A stretch of DNA of 64,000 bases from Pseudodesulfovibrio sp. (GTDB lineage: Bacteria; Desulfobacterota; Desulfovibrionia; Desulfovibrionales; Desulfovibrionaceae): the NCBI GenBank assembly GCA_016342345.1, contig JAEINO010000008.1:1-64000 (forward strand), in the 5' to 3' direction. How positions within the stretch are numbered: the stretch's first letter is position 1; every line of letters starts with the position of its first letter. Under the pieces are notes generated by a model that did no database searches, had not been told where the DNA came from, and saw nothing but the letters and a program-made list of their open reading frames with translations. Below, piece by piece: positions 9,047 through 18,181 of this stretch. The translations under genes were made by a program, and so were the position numbers.

Positions 9047-10347
9047 TTGGACTCCATGTGTCGCATGTGTCTATGCACAGCGTCTAGGACCATGTCTTCG
9101 CTCAGGCCGGCAAGACATTGAAAGTTCGTTTCGCAGTTGTAATCATGAGGGGCAAGTCGTCCCGGTCCGTCTGTTCGTCCCTGACAGGGCTGGCAGTCCA
9201 GGTTCAGCGAAAGATTGATGACATTGGGCCGGGGGTGTCGGTTCTTTTCCTGGGAGGAAGGGCCGAAGAGAAAGAGTGTCGGTGTTCCGGTTGCAGCGGC
9301 AATATGCGCCGGACCGCAGTCGTTGGCAATGACGATGCTGGCCGAGGCAAGGATCGAGGCCGCTTCCTGCAAGCTCGAATTTGTCAGGTATTCGGCGTTC
9401 GGGGCGGTTATTGGAGTCAGGAAGTCCAGAGTCTCATATGCGTCAAGGTCGGCTTTTCTGCAGAGCACTATCGGGTTGTCCAGGCGGCGCAGCAGGGCGT
9501 CCATGTGCGGCCAGCGTTTTGAATCCCATCCGTTTTTGCTGCCGGGACAGACCACAATCCTGTTTTTTAGGTCCTGGTTGATCCGGTCAGGGGTTCCGCC
9601 GACAAAGGTACGGGAAATGTCCACGGTTACGCCGGTAATGTTCTTGAAGAATTGTGCCGCGAAACCAGGCTCATGCCCTGTTGTCCCGATTCGATAGGGT
9701 GCATGGAAAAAATCGTCTTCCTCGAGGCTGGCATGATCCTCGATGTTGAGGATGACATCCGGTTCAATTGATTTCAGCTCGTTCGGGCGGATCAGGCGGA
9801 GTCCCTTGGGCAGGTTGCCGTCAAAAAGTTCGGCAAGGGACGTTGCATCAAGATCGGACGTTGGAGAGAAGTATGTTTTCCATCCCTGTGACAGGGAGGC
9901 TGAAAGCAGGGAGGTGGTCAGGACAAGATTGCCGATACCGCCGCAGGCCTTGAGCAGGAGCGTGTTGATTGCGTTTTGGTCCGGCACAGGCCGGAGTCTC
10001 AAAGAGTGTTTTCCGTCTTTGGTCAGGGAGTGTGCTTCTCTTATTCCCAGGAGTCGGAGGGTGCTGAGTGCAAATGGATGCGGAATGTCGTTGGCTGGGC
10101 AATACAGAGAGACATCTGTCTCAGCAAATGAGGGAAGCTGTCGGGTAAGATCCGCGAGATCGTCCCGGCACGGTGCCAGATGGCCTCCTTTGTAGTGAAC
10201 GACCGTACCTCCGAGTGAGAGTACTTTTTCGTGGTCATCGGCATGGCAGAACACCGTGAGGTTCGGAAGATGTGTTTTCCGAAGCCACAGGATATCGAGA
10301 ACAGAGAAGTCTCTTTCTGGAAAAATGAGTAGAGAGTCCCTTTTCAT
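9043..10347 (-). CDS. Glycosyltransferase family 9 (heptosyltransferase-like)
   Basis: 434 residues. The C-terminal GT-B half has the family's VVCPGSKNGWDSKRWP and NDCGPAHIAAATGTPTLFLFG segments. Heptosyltransferase-like GT9 enzymes transfer ADP-heptose or related sugars, usually onto lipid A core. The N-terminal 140 residues are less typical. The start MKRDSLL (10347) is chosen because it leaves 8 bp to the preceding gene; upstream codons in this frame overlap that gene. Flagellar heptosylation and core extension are both possible. Confidence 0.85.
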   Translation of the reverse strand: MKRDSLLIFPERDFSVLDILWLRKTHLPNLTVFCHADDHEKVLSLGGTVVHYKGGHLAPCRDDLADLTRQLPSFAETDVSLYCPANDIPHPFALSTLRLLGIREAHSLTKDGKHSLRLRPVPDQNAINTLLLKACGGIGNLVLTTSLLSASLSQGWKTYFSPTSDLDATSLAELFDGNLPKGLRLIRPNELKSIEPDVILNIEDHASLEEDDFFHAPYRIGTTGHEPGFAAQFFKNITGVTVDISRTFVGGTPDRINQDLKNRIVVCPGSKNGWDSKRWPHMDALLRRLDNPIVLCRKADLDAYETLDFLTPITAPNAEYLTNSSLQEAASILASASIVIANDCGPAHIAAATGTPTLFLFGPSSQEKNRHPRPNVINLSLNLDCQPCQGRTDGPGRLAPHDYNCETNFQCLAGLSEDMVLDAVHRHMRHMESK

Positions 10348-10355
10348 CTGTCGTT

Positions 10356-11489
10356 TTACCTCGTCGACGTGTCGGCAAGTTCTTTGGGCAGGGCGTACCA
10401 GACGGTTTCGTTGAGAAAATGGTAATAATGCCCGATATGAAAAACGTAATCTTCCAGAAGGTTGTCCAGATAGAGTGGGAGGCGGTATATATCCTCCTTG
10501 AGATGGTAAATGCAAATGGCCAGTTGAGGGCGATGTGTGGCAATGGTGTTTCTGGCACCTTCCAGGGCTTCCCATTCCGCCCCTTCCACATCAAGGCAGA
10601 TGTGGTCCACTTTGGCTATTCCGTTCCTGTTCACGAAGTCATCGATGCTGGTTACGTCGATGGTCTGTTGGTCAGATTCCGGGGCGCACGCTATTGATAT
10701 TGAACTGGATGCGCCATTTTCCTGAAATTCGACTGTTCCCGTAGAATTCCAGAGTCCCTTGTAGTGCAACGATACCTGCTTAAGCCCCTTGAGAGTTGCC
10801 AGCCGTTCGGCGGGGATGCACTTTTCCCCTAACGGTTCAAAACCATGTACAGTCTGAACATTGGGGAAAAGATCCAGGAAGCGCAGGCAGTCCTCGCCGT
10901 TGAAGACACCTGCATGAAGAACGGTTTTGATGGCATCCCGATTGACAAAATCCGTGTACTGGCCGTTCAGGTGACTGAACAGACTGTTCCTGAGTAATTG
11001 ATAATTGGCTATTTCCGGGTTTATCTTGTTGTTTTTTACCAGGGGGGAGCCTTCTTTGCGGGCATCCATCAAAAAACGGAATACAGTTTTATCTTTCGTG
11101 GTTTCAAGTAAGTGCTCAACGGCATCAATGTCCTGTCGGGCTAGCTCCATTTCGGCAGGGGTGAAAACGTACTTGTGCCACAGGGACAACGCGGCAACCA
11201 TGGAGTTGTTGATACCATCCATTTTCAGAGATTTGACAATGTCCCGCCACCATGCCGAGGCGATGAAAATGATGTCGTATTGTCCTTCCAGTTCGGGCAG
11301 GTCATTGCGTTTAATCACCTTGAGACCACCTGCCTGGCCACTCCTGAACGTGTCGAGAAAGCAGACGATGGTTACGTCAGGTCTTTGGGTGCGGATATGC
11401 CCGGCAACTGTTTGGCCTGATTGACCGGAGCCATATATGCAGAGTCGGGCGTTTTTCGGTATGTCTTCAAGTTTGGAAAAGGGCATCAT
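10356..11489 (-). CDS. FkbM-family methyltransferase with N-terminal nucleotide-binding-like domain
   Basis: 377 residues. The C-terminal part has the FkbM hallmarks: HAGVFNGEDCLRF near residue 190 (SAM-binding loop) and ICLDVEGAEWEALEG near residue 300. The first 100 residues form a separate domain starting LCIYGSGQSGQTVAGHI, resembling the Rossmann-like sugar-O-acyltransferase/PglD N-terminal fold. FkbM enzymes O-methylate sugars and polyketides. A 4-bp overlap joins it to the upstream radical SAM gene. A six-base G tract (11042-11047) lies inside the gene, with the frame intact. Confidence 0.85.
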   Translation of the reverse strand: MMPFSKLEDIPKNARLCIYGSGQSGQTVAGHIRTQRPDVTIVCFLDTFRSGQAGGLKVIKRNDLPELEGQYDIIFIASAWWRDIVKSLKMDGINNSMVAALSLWHKYVFTPAEMELARQDIDAVEHLLETTKDKTVFRFLMDARKEGSPLVKNNKINPEIANYQLLRNSLFSHLNGQYTDFVNRDAIKTVLHAGVFNGEDCLRFLDLFPNVQTVHGFEPLGEKCIPAERLATLKGLKQVSLHYKGLWNSTGTVEFQENGASSSISIACAPESDQQTIDVTSIDDFVNRNGIAKVDHICLDVEGAEWEALEGARNTIATHRPQLAICIYHLKEDIYRLPLYLDNLLEDYVFHIGHYYHFLNETVWYALPKELADTSTR

Positions 11490-12319
11490 TCCTCCTGTCC
11501 GTTATTGTAAACAGCCATTTGGGTCTGTCCGAGAATATCGCAGGGGGCGCAGTTCCCGAAATCAGGGCAGAGGCTTACGGCTTCTTCGGTAGCAAGAGGG
11601 CTTTTTAGCATGTTCTCCATGGGACGGTCCTTGCGTATCAAGCGTGAAACACACTGAAAGCGTGTTCCGTCCGGGCCTATGAGATAGATAATTTTGGAGC
11701 AGACGGCTGTCTTCAATGCGGTCTGGCAGGAGCCGTCAAATGTGCGCTGGTCGTCGTCTTTGGTTACGGTCAGTCCTTTTTTCAGGAAATAGTCGAGGTC
11801 CGCATCAAGTCCCGCACGAGTTTCTTCGGCATCGATGGCGTGCATGTCCGCTGTGAACAGGGGGTTGTCGAGCATGTGAAACGCATTGTCCAGAAAAGTG
11901 TCTCGATCAGCTCGTTGTTGCGGGTGCCAACTGATGAAGAAATGGACAGGCCGTTGTATCCGGTCCAGCACATCCCGTAAGCTGAGGCAGAAATTAGTAT
12001 ACACGCGCACTTTTAAATCTGCATTCACGCCGTTGATCAGTTCCGACAATCCCGGATACAGGAAAGGCTCTCCGCCAGTGAGTACCACATGGCGTCCTTC
12101 CCGGTTGATGGCTTGTACCCATGCTTCGGGTGAGGCTTGTGAAAAAACGGCAGGCCGCTGACCCATTTGCTCGTTTACGCAATAGTCGCAGCGGAGGTTG
12201 CAGGCCAGGGTCGGGTATATTCTCAAGTGCCCGTCGAATTTTGCCGGGTTTGAGCAGTGCCGGTCAGGAGGACTCGAAGTCTGATGACTGTGGGAGGAAA
12301 CAAGTTTTTCAAATGTCAT
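11486..12319 (-). CDS. Radical SAM protein
   Basis: 277 residues. The CNLRCDYC motif (Cys40, 44, 47) binds the 4Fe-4S cluster that cleaves SAM, and TGGEPFLYPG is the usual GGE motif. Cysteines near the C-terminus (CPDFGNCAPC) could hold an auxiliary cluster, as in SPASM or twitch domains, but the domain is short. It is the second gene of the leftward glycan unit, between a glycosyltransferase and an FkbM methyltransferase, so its substrate is probably a sugar or glycan lipid. The reaction (epimerisation, dehydration or methylthiolation are options) cannot be told from the sequence. Confidence 0.85.
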   Translation of the reverse strand: MTFEKLVSSHSHQTSSPPDRHCSNPAKFDGHLRIYPTLACNLRCDYCVNEQMGQRPAVFSQASPEAWVQAINREGRHVVLTGGEPFLYPGLSELINGVNADLKVRVYTNFCLSLRDVLDRIQRPVHFFISWHPQQRADRDTFLDNAFHMLDNPLFTADMHAIDAEETRAGLDADLDYFLKKGLTVTKDDDQRTFDGSCQTALKTAVCSKIIYLIGPDGTRFQCVSRLIRKDRPMENMLKSPLATEEAVSLCPDFGNCAPCDILGQTQMAVYNNGQEE

Positions 12320-12363
12320 GGCAACTCAATCGTTTGCTGGCTGAATGATGTATGCGGGGCCTG

Positions 12364-13467
12364 TTACACATAGGTATGTCTGTCAGTGCGGTGTTTCAGT
12401 AGGTTGTCGCGGATAAGGGTTGCTCTGGCCGTCCAGCTATGCGCGTCCTTGATGGTTTTTAAATTCTCCACTTTTTCGGGGTATTCGTGGATCAGGCGGT
12501 CCAAATTAAGATCGCTGAAGTCGTTTTCAACGGTCCATCCTATATTGTTGTCTTCCACGAACCGGGCGGCTCTGGTCCCGCGCGACACGAGCAGCGGGAT
12601 GTTTTGCCCGACGGCTTCGTATAATTTTAGCGGCGAGGCAAAGGAGAGATAGTCATGGTCCACGCGCACTATGGAGGACAGGGAGACCTGCCCGTAAAGA
12701 TCTGAAAGTTCGTTGCCGTGGATGTGACGAATGTTCACATTTTTTGTCCACGGTTCATAATGGGGTTGATATGTGTTCCATTCTTCTTTGCGACAGCAGA
12801 CTGTAACCGGGATGGTTTTCCCCAGCTTCATGAGTGGTGATATGTCATAAACGGGTGTTGAAACGCCGCCGACATACAGGATGGAAAGGTCTTTGGCAGA
12901 CTGCGGCAGGGGACGATCCACAACGCATTTTATATCATGACCGGGCGGGCATTCCAGCGCGATTTCGCGCAGGGATGCAGGCAGATATTCGGCCAATTCC
13001 TGACTGGGAAGAAACAGGGTGTCCAGCATTCGTCCATAGTACCAAAGGTCCAGATGGTAGAAGAAAATACGGCGCATCCGTTCAAGGAATGGATGGTCTT
13101 TCTGATAGTATTTGAACCGCCAGTAGATATCTCGATAAAAGAGTCCCAAGGGAGTCCCGCGATCTTTTACGAAACGGAAAAAATCAAAATCCACAAAGGG
13201 GTAGAAGGCCTTGTTTCCTTTTTCGGTCAACATGGTGGGGAGAACGGATGTTTCGGCGTAGCAGAAATCGTAGTTGATGCCGTTTCGCATGTTTTCCATG
13301 ATTGCATTCATGCTTTCAATACGTTGGGCCTTGGTGCCCGAGACAACATCAACAATGTATCCAAGGTCATGAAAAGCCTGAATGAGTTTGCCTGGCCGGA
13401 TGCCTCCGCCCGAAATGGCATAGCCGAGTTTGAATGGTACGTGGAATATGATTCGTTTCGTTATCAT
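12364..13467 (-). CDS. Glycosyltransferase, GT-B type (GT4-like)
   Basis: 367 residues. An N-terminal IIFHVPFKLGYAISGGG stretch resembles GT4 acceptor domains. The C-terminal part has LKLYEAVGQNIPLLVSRGT, the usual E-x7-E-type donor-binding region. This is the first gene of the leftward unit, with a good promoter candidate 20 bp upstream. No obvious Shine-Dalgarno precedes the ATG. Retaining transfer of a hexose-like sugar is expected; the donor is unknown. Confidence 0.78.
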   Translation of the reverse strand: MITKRIIFHVPFKLGYAISGGGIRPGKLIQAFHDLGYIVDVVSGTKAQRIESMNAIMENMRNGINYDFCYAETSVLPTMLTEKGNKAFYPFVDFDFFRFVKDRGTPLGLFYRDIYWRFKYYQKDHPFLERMRRIFFYHLDLWYYGRMLDTLFLPSQELAEYLPASLREIALECPPGHDIKCVVDRPLPQSAKDLSILYVGGVSTPVYDISPLMKLGKTIPVTVCCRKEEWNTYQPHYEPWTKNVNIRHIHGNELSDLYGQVSLSSIVRVDHDYLSFASPLKLYEAVGQNIPLLVSRGTRAARFVEDNNIGWTVENDFSDLNLDRLIHEYPEKVENLKTIKDAHSWTARATLIRDNLLKHRTDRHTYV

Positions 13468-13486
13468 GCTGATTCGTTTGATTAGG

Positions 13487-13516
13487 ATTATGTGTGCACG
13501 TTTTGGACGCTTTCAA
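13487..13516 (-). promoter_or_regulatory. Candidate sigma70 promoter of the leftward glycan unit
   Basis: On the minus strand TTGAAA (13516-13511) and CATAAT (13492-13487) are 18 bp apart, each one base from consensus. The predicted transcript would start about 13 nt before the ATG at 13467, leaving almost no leader, which fits the missing Shine-Dalgarno. Sequence match only. Confidence 0.4.
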
Positions 13517-13616
13517 AAAAAGTTTGCAAATCTTGTTCCTAGGTCGGGCAGAATAGTTTTTTTTGCGCTAACGACCGACATGTACCATAGAACTGGCAGG
13601 TTTTTTTGTACACTAC

Positions 13617-13769
13617 ATGAATGATTCTTCCCGTGATAGTTACTGGCATGGAACTGTTTGTGTCAATAACATGGCAGAACGAGGCATTTTTTGCCTAGTT
13701 TGCGGAGGTCGTCATGCGGTCTTTTTGTGGAAAGGGAGGTCGTTCAGTTGGCAAATGATTATGCCGTGA
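13617..13769 (+). CDS. Possible small zinc-finger-like ORF or gene remnant
   Basis: ATG to TGA, 50 codons, in an otherwise gene-poor stretch. It has CLVCGGRHAVF followed by a basic/aromatic run, resembling the first half of the zinc-binding N-terminus of sugar methyltransferases such as the one at 18178. The second Cys pair and the methyltransferase domain are absent, so it may be a decayed fragment. No Shine-Dalgarno is obvious. Chance remains possible. Confidence 0.22.
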   Translation: MNDSSRDSYWHGTVCVNNMAERGIFCLVCGGRHAVFLWKGRSFSWQMIMP

Positions 13770-14358
13770 GGATAACCTGAATGAATCTTTATCTGTTGTG
13801 AACACGTGTCAAAATGTCCGCGTACGTTTAGGGAAAACAGAAGAAATACAAGGATAGACGGAATAACTTGAGAGAGTGCCTGTAGCGCCCGAGAGATGTT
13901 GAGGAATAAAACGGCTCTTTGACAACGGCGTCATTTGGTTAAGTTTTTCTGGAAAAGACGGCTAGTTAGGGGAAAGCGATAAATGGTATAAGAGGTGAGG
14001 GTTCTCTCGTTGATTAAATCTTGGCACGTTTTTTTCATGTAACAAATGTGTGTGATGTTGATTTTTTGTTCGTAAAAAATGGGAATTGCAAGATCGAGAG
14101 TGTCACGGTGTTATCTTGGTAGTTTGTGAAGAAATCAAGAAATGACTGGAAAACCGTTCACAAACCGATTAAATGTAACCGGTAATATTCTTTTTGTTTG
14201 AGCGAGTTTCAACTGAATGTGTTGGCGGCGTCTCGAGGTATGTGCAGAGGGTGTGAGCAGACGCCGAAGGTCTGGATTGAGCCTTCATGAAGAATGGGAA
14301 TTGTCCTTTCTGAAAGGGTGGGGTGATCTATCTTTTCAGTCAACAGCGAGAGTGTGAA
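13770..14358. other. AT-rich divergent intergenic region
   Basis: About 590 bp (890 bp including the small ORF) between divergent glycan units, with no convincing long ORF. A TTGACA hexamer at 13919-13924 has no good -10 at normal spacing. TTGGCACG at 14021 could be half of a sigma54 site (separate entry). This region should hold control sites for the eleven-gene rightward operon. I saw no clear terminator or strong inverted repeat. Confidence 0.5.
14021..14037 (+). promoter_or_regulatory. Weak sigma54-like promoter candidate
   Basis: TTGGCACG, four bases, then TTTCA. The -24 element and spacing match the sigma54 consensus, but the -12 element lacks the normally essential GC. It lies 320 bp upstream of the SDR gene at 14359. 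Flagellar genes in related bacteria often use sigma54, which makes it worth noting, but the mismatch weighs against it. Confidence 0.2.
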
Positions 14359-15219
14359 ATGAACAAAAAGATTTTGGTTACCGGAGCAAAAGGGTTCATA
14401 GGAAGTGCCTTCACGCAGGAACTGGAGCGTCGAGGCGTGCAGTGGGTACCTTTTGACGGCGATGTGTGCCGCCAGGAGGATTTTTCTCCTTACGAAGATT
14501 GTTCTTCCGTTATGCATCTTGCCGGTAAAGTTCGTGTGGATAATACTCCGGAGAACATGCTTTGCCAGATGGATACGAACATCATGGGTGCTTACAATTC
14601 CGCCCGTTTTGCAGCTGAGCGAGGCTGTGCTTTTTATTATGCGTCGTCATGTTCTTACGACCCGCGGCAGCCGTTACCAAGCACCGAAGCCATTTCGCTT
14701 GTGCATTCCTCTCCTTATTCCTTTACTAAGTATTGCGCAGAAGTCCTTATTGAAGGATGGGTTCGATATTTTGATTTGCGTGGCGTGATTTTCAGAATAT
14801 TCAATGTGTACGGTCCTGGCCAAAGCAGAGGATTTGTTGTGCCGGATTTGCTTTCTCAGGTCGAGGCAGGGCGCGTCTCCGTTTATAATCTTGAAGACGA
14901 AAGAGATTTTGTCTTTGTGGATGATGTTGCGAATTTAATGGCAACTGCGGTGATGGTTGATCATGAAAGCACAGCAACGATAAATGTTGGAAGCGGTTTA
15001 AAATATAGTATTTCAGAAGTGTTGGAAGCAATATTCAAGTTGACTGGCACGTCTTTGCCCGTGGAAGATCGCGGGATACGGTCTGCCGTTCCTCAGAGCC
15101 AGGCCGATATTTCACGTGCCTTGGGATTGTTTGATTGGACCCCGAAAGTGGCATTGCCAGAGGGGTTGGCTAGAACGATATCGGAAAAGGCAATAATCGT
15201 ACCCTCGGGAGAAGTATGA
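14359..15219 (+). CDS. NAD-dependent sugar epimerase/dehydratase (SDR)
   Basis: 286 residues of an extended short-chain dehydrogenase: VTGAKGFIGS (dinucleotide-binding loop), YSFTKYCAE (catalytic YxxxK), and FNVYGPGQ. Such enzymes epimerise, dehydrate or reduce NDP-sugars. The ATG at 14359 is chosen because it starts the family fold and has a GCGAGAG run upstream; the frame opens 36 bp earlier. It is first of eleven close-packed genes and overlaps the next by 4 bp. The product sugar is not predictable; a 4,6-dehydratase is possible but the motif is not diagnostic. Confidence 0.87.
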   Translation: MNKKILVTGAKGFIGSAFTQELERRGVQWVPFDGDVCRQEDFSPYEDCSSVMHLAGKVRVDNTPENMLCQMDTNIMGAYNSARFAAERGCAFYYASSCSYDPRQPLPSTEAISLVHSSPYSFTKYCAEVLIEGWVRYFDLRGVIFRIFNVYGPGQSRGFVVPDLLSQVEAGRVSVYNLEDERDFVFVDDVANLMATAVMVDHESTATINVGSGLKYSISEVLEAIFKLTGTSLPVEDRGIRSAVPQSQADISRALGLFDWTPKVALPEGLARTISEKAIIVPSGEV

Positions 15220-15836
15220 GCATTCAAAAAGAGCTGGAGAGTTTTTGGAAAGGTGATTTTGGCGATGAGTATGTGAAACGTCATGATGAAGAGCGGATGG
15301 TCTCCGCAAGAACCTACCAGTTTAAAAAGATGTTGGACAAGACGGAGGACGTTCACAGTGTTGTTGAGTTGGGAACCAATCGGGGACACAATCTCGGGGT
15401 TCTCCACAACATGCTGCCTCAGGCGGAACTCTACGGTGCGGAAATAAATGATAGGGCCAGGGAACTGTGCATGCAGCAGACAGGAGTCAAGTCTGTTTTC
15501 CATGGTTCGCTTCTCGATATGCCCGAGGATCGGACTTATGATCTGTCCTTTACGGCAAGCGTTTTGATCCACATTGCCCCGGAGTCGCTTGGTGATGCGT
15601 ATGGCAAGTTGTACAGGCTGTCGAATCGGTACGTTCTGCTTTGCGAATATCACAATCCGACGCCTGTCGCGATAAACTATCGGGGTCATGAAAACAGGCT
15701 GTTCAAGCGTGATTTTGCAGGGGAGATGATGGATTTGTATCCTGATTTGGCTTTGAAGGATTATGGATTTTTCTATTCCCGAGACACTCAATACGGACTG
15801 ACTGACATCAATTACTTTCTTATGGAAAAATGTTGA
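15216..15836 (+). CDS. Pseudaminic acid biosynthesis-associated methylase
   Basis: 206 residues. The start SIQKELESFWKGDFGDEY and the VVELGTNRGHNLGVL SAM-binding loop match the small class I methyltransferases found beside pseudaminate genes (the 'pseudaminic acid biosynthesis-associated methylase' family). The family is named by gene neighbourhood; its exact substrate is not established to my knowledge. It is coupled to the SDR gene before it by an ATGA overlap. Its presence supports a nonulosonic-acid-linked pathway. Confidence 0.82.
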   Translation: MSIQKELESFWKGDFGDEYVKRHDEERMVSARTYQFKKMLDKTEDVHSVVELGTNRGHNLGVLHNMLPQAELYGAEINDRARELCMQQTGVKSVFHGSLLDMPEDRTYDLSFTASVLIHIAPESLGDAYGKLYRLSNRYVLLCEYHNPTPVAINYRGHENRLFKRDFAGEMMDLYPDLALKDYGFFYSRDTQYGLTDINYFLMEKC

Positions 15837-15853
15837 TTTCAAAGGAACAGACC

Positions 15854-16873
15854 ATGCAAATGCTTTCTTTGCGTCAAGCTTTTTCCGGGTTGGACACAGA
15901 AGCCAAAACTCGGCGTTACAGGGAGTTGTGGCATAAGGCTGGACGGTTCGAGATACTTCCCGACTACCCGTTGCATCTGGATCTGGAACTTTCCGGGGTC
16001 TGCAATCTGCATTGTTCGGATTGTTTTCAGGAAGCCCTTGATAAGAAGAAGCTCGGTTTGATGAAAACCTCGCTGTTTCAGCAATTGATTGACAGCGGTG
16101 TGCCTCGAGGCCTTTGCGCCATCAAGTTGCAGATTAGAGGCGAGTCTTTTCTTCATCCTGACCTTTTTTCGTTGATTCGGTATGCCAAGGACAGAGGCGT
16201 GCTGGATGTCCAGATAACCACCAATGGTACGCTGATTCGTGAGGACACCGTGGATGCGATTCTTCACAGCGGACTTGATGGAATTATTTTCTCAGTAGAT
16301 GTCCGCCACGAAGATGCCTGCTCTGATACTGCCGTGCCCCAAGGATATTCCCATGTGCCCAAAATGATCACTGCACTGCTTGAGCGGCGCAAGGAATTGG
16401 GGTTGACGCGGCCATGGGTTCGTCTCAAGGCCAGTACCGATGGGTCCTCGCCAGAGGTCATGGATTCGCTGAAGAAACGGTTGGTCGAGGCTTTCCCGTT
16501 GGCAGATATTCACATAGTGGGCTCCATTTTCAATTTCAAAAAGGATCAGGATTCGTATCCCGAACTGCGAAAGAATTATATCCTGAATCCCTGCGCCTAC
16601 TTGATGCAGCGTCTTGCCGTGTTCTGGGACGGTCAGACAACGGCCTGTTGTATGGATTATCATGGTGATTTCGGGTTGCCTTCAGTGGTGGATGCACCGA
16701 TTGAAACGATTTGGTCCTCGCCACAACTGGAGGCACTCCGCAAGGGGCACCTGCTCGGTAGACGGGAATCTCTTCCTATATGCAAGCACTGTCATCTCAG
16801 TGTGGAATCCGCGAATGAGCGCATATCGGTTGATGAAACCTTTCGTAACAAATTGGACTTTGAACTAGGTTAA
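15854..16873 (+). CDS. Radical SAM protein with C-terminal SPASM domain
   Basis: 339 residues. CNLHCSDC (Cys50, 54, 57) is the radical SAM cluster site. The C-terminal part (CAYLMQR ... GQTTACCMDYHGDFGLPSV ... CKHCHLS) is a SPASM-type auxiliary iron-sulfur domain. The ATG at 15854 is preferred over 15830 because AAAGGAA lies 6 nt upstream. Its neighbours are a pseudaminate-associated methylase and a second radical SAM gene, so the substrate is likely a sugar nucleotide or lipid-linked glycan. SPASM enzymes include peptide modifiers and aminoglycoside dehydrogenases, so the reaction is open. Confidence 0.87.
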   Translation: MQMLSLRQAFSGLDTEAKTRRYRELWHKAGRFEILPDYPLHLDLELSGVCNLHCSDCFQEALDKKKLGLMKTSLFQQLIDSGVPRGLCAIKLQIRGESFLHPDLFSLIRYAKDRGVLDVQITTNGTLIREDTVDAILHSGLDGIIFSVDVRHEDACSDTAVPQGYSHVPKMITALLERRKELGLTRPWVRLKASTDGSSPEVMDSLKKRLVEAFPLADIHIVGSIFNFKKDQDSYPELRKNYILNPCAYLMQRLAVFWDGQTTACCMDYHGDFGLPSVVDAPIETIWSSPQLEALRKGHLLGRRESLPICKHCHLSVESANERISVDETFRNKLDFELG

Positions 16874-16933
16874 GAAAAGAGTTCGGGTAACTGAATTGCG
16901 TGTCGTCTCTTGAGAGTACGGCAAGGAGTTGGT

Positions 16934-18181
16934 ATGTATTGTAGAATGGCTCGTGGCGTATATCTTCGCGCAAATGGTGAACTCAATTGCTATTGTTCCA
17001 CAGGTGAACAGATCCATTTGGGGCATCTTGATCAAGACCCGATGGATTGGGATTTTGTTAAAGACATATATTTAGGGCATAAATTTAGCAGATTGCGTGA
17101 CAGAATAAGTCATGATTCGTTACCGTTCCCCCGGCATTGCATTAAGTGCAACTATCTGGTCCCCGACAGTCCTCATGGTGTTGAAAAAGTTAATAAATCC
17201 ATTGAGTGGATGCACATTGAATCGTCTGCCCTGTGTAATTTGAAATGCCCTTTTTGCGTGCATGGGGTTTCGTCTTCAAAGCGTGTGATGCGACCCAAGC
17301 CTCATTTTCTCCCGCGCACGCTCTATCTGAAGATGCTTGATGATATAAAAAGAGCCGGTCTCGGCATCGAATGGATGTACTTCAGTGGCAGAGGAGAGCC
17401 GACACTCCACCCCGAAACATGGAAGATGGTTGAGGACGCCAAGCAGCGTTTTGACACTAATTTTCTCATGAATACAAATGGTAATGTTGCTTTTGATCCA
17501 CTCATTGTAGAGAGCGGTCTTGATAAGATTAAAATTGCTTTCGACAGTTTGGATCAGGAAACATATGCAAAATACCGTGTTGGCGGGAATGTTGAAACTC
17601 TTTTGAGATTGACGGATGATATCGTGGCGTACAAGCAAAAGAGCGGAAGCAAAACGCCCACTGTCATATGGCAGAAAGTTCTTTTCGATTTCAACAGTTC
17701 GCCGGAGGAAATAGCTCATTTTCAGCAAGTTGCTTTGGATCATGGTGTGGACAGGCTGCGCCTGTTCTTCACCGGGACAAAAGGTTTTGGTACTCATTCT
17801 GCTGATGACTACGATCTGTTTTTTCCTGATATAGAGATTCACAATCCCTTCAAGCGTGGTTTTGTGAGCGCGGAAGAGCTTGATAAGGCACGGGAATCTG
17901 CTGTCCTAAGTGGTTCTATTCCCGGCCTCATAAAGGTTCTCAACGATTATATGCATTGGGCTGAATTCGGCATGGAAGACAGGATCGACTATGATCGTTT
18001 TGCCACGTTGAGCCTTTGCAGCCCTGAGCTTTATGCCTTGCGACAACACGAAGAAGATGGCCCGGGTCGTCTGTCCGTTTATTGTGTTGCCCTGAAAAAT
18101 CTCGCCGACCTTTATGATCAGAAGGGGCATTCTGTCGAGGCTGCGCAATTCAATGCCTTGTTTAGAAGGATTCGGGTATGA
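16934..18181 (+). CDS. Radical SAM protein with an N-terminal (permuted) SPASM-like segment
   Basis: 415 residues. The radical SAM motif CNLKCPFC sits late (Cys101, 105, 108), with FSGRGEPTLHP as its GGE-like motif. Residues 3-72 have the layout of a SPASM domain (Cys3, Cys19, Cys21, a GHLD turn, an R-rich helix, then CIKC at 69-72), but SPASM normally follows the radical SAM barrel. The C-terminal 120 residues are helical and of unknown kind. The ATG at 16934 has AAGGAG 5 nt upstream; the frame opens at a TTG at 16910. It overlaps the next gene by 4 bp. Function unknown beyond radical chemistry on a likely glycan substrate. Confidence 0.82.
   Translation: MYCRMARGVYLRANGELNCYCSTGEQIHLGHLDQDPMDWDFVKDIYLGHKFSRLRDRISHDSLPFPRHCIKCNYLVPDSPHGVEKVNKSIEWMHIESSALCNLKCPFCVHGVSSSKRVMRPKPHFLPRTLYLKMLDDIKRAGLGIEWMYFSGRGEPTLHPETWKMVEDAKQRFDTNFLMNTNGNVAFDPLIVESGLDKIKIAFDSLDQETYAKYRVGGNVETLLRLTDDIVAYKQKSGSKTPTVIWQKVLFDFNSSPEEIAHFQQVALDHGVDRLRLFFTGTKGFGTHSADDYDLFFPDIEIHNPFKRGFVSAEELDKARESAVLSGSIPGLIKVLNDYMHWAEFGMEDRIDYDRFATLSLCSPELYALRQHEEDGPGRLSVYCVALKNLADLYDQKGHSVEAAQFNALFRRIRV

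Noticed and set aside
11042-11047. G6 run in FkbM gene as phase-variation site
   Set aside because: Frame is intact on both sides; too short to propose more.
15040-15060. CTGGCACG...TTTGCCC as sigma54 promoter
   Set aside because: Spacing is one base short and it lies inside a coding region.
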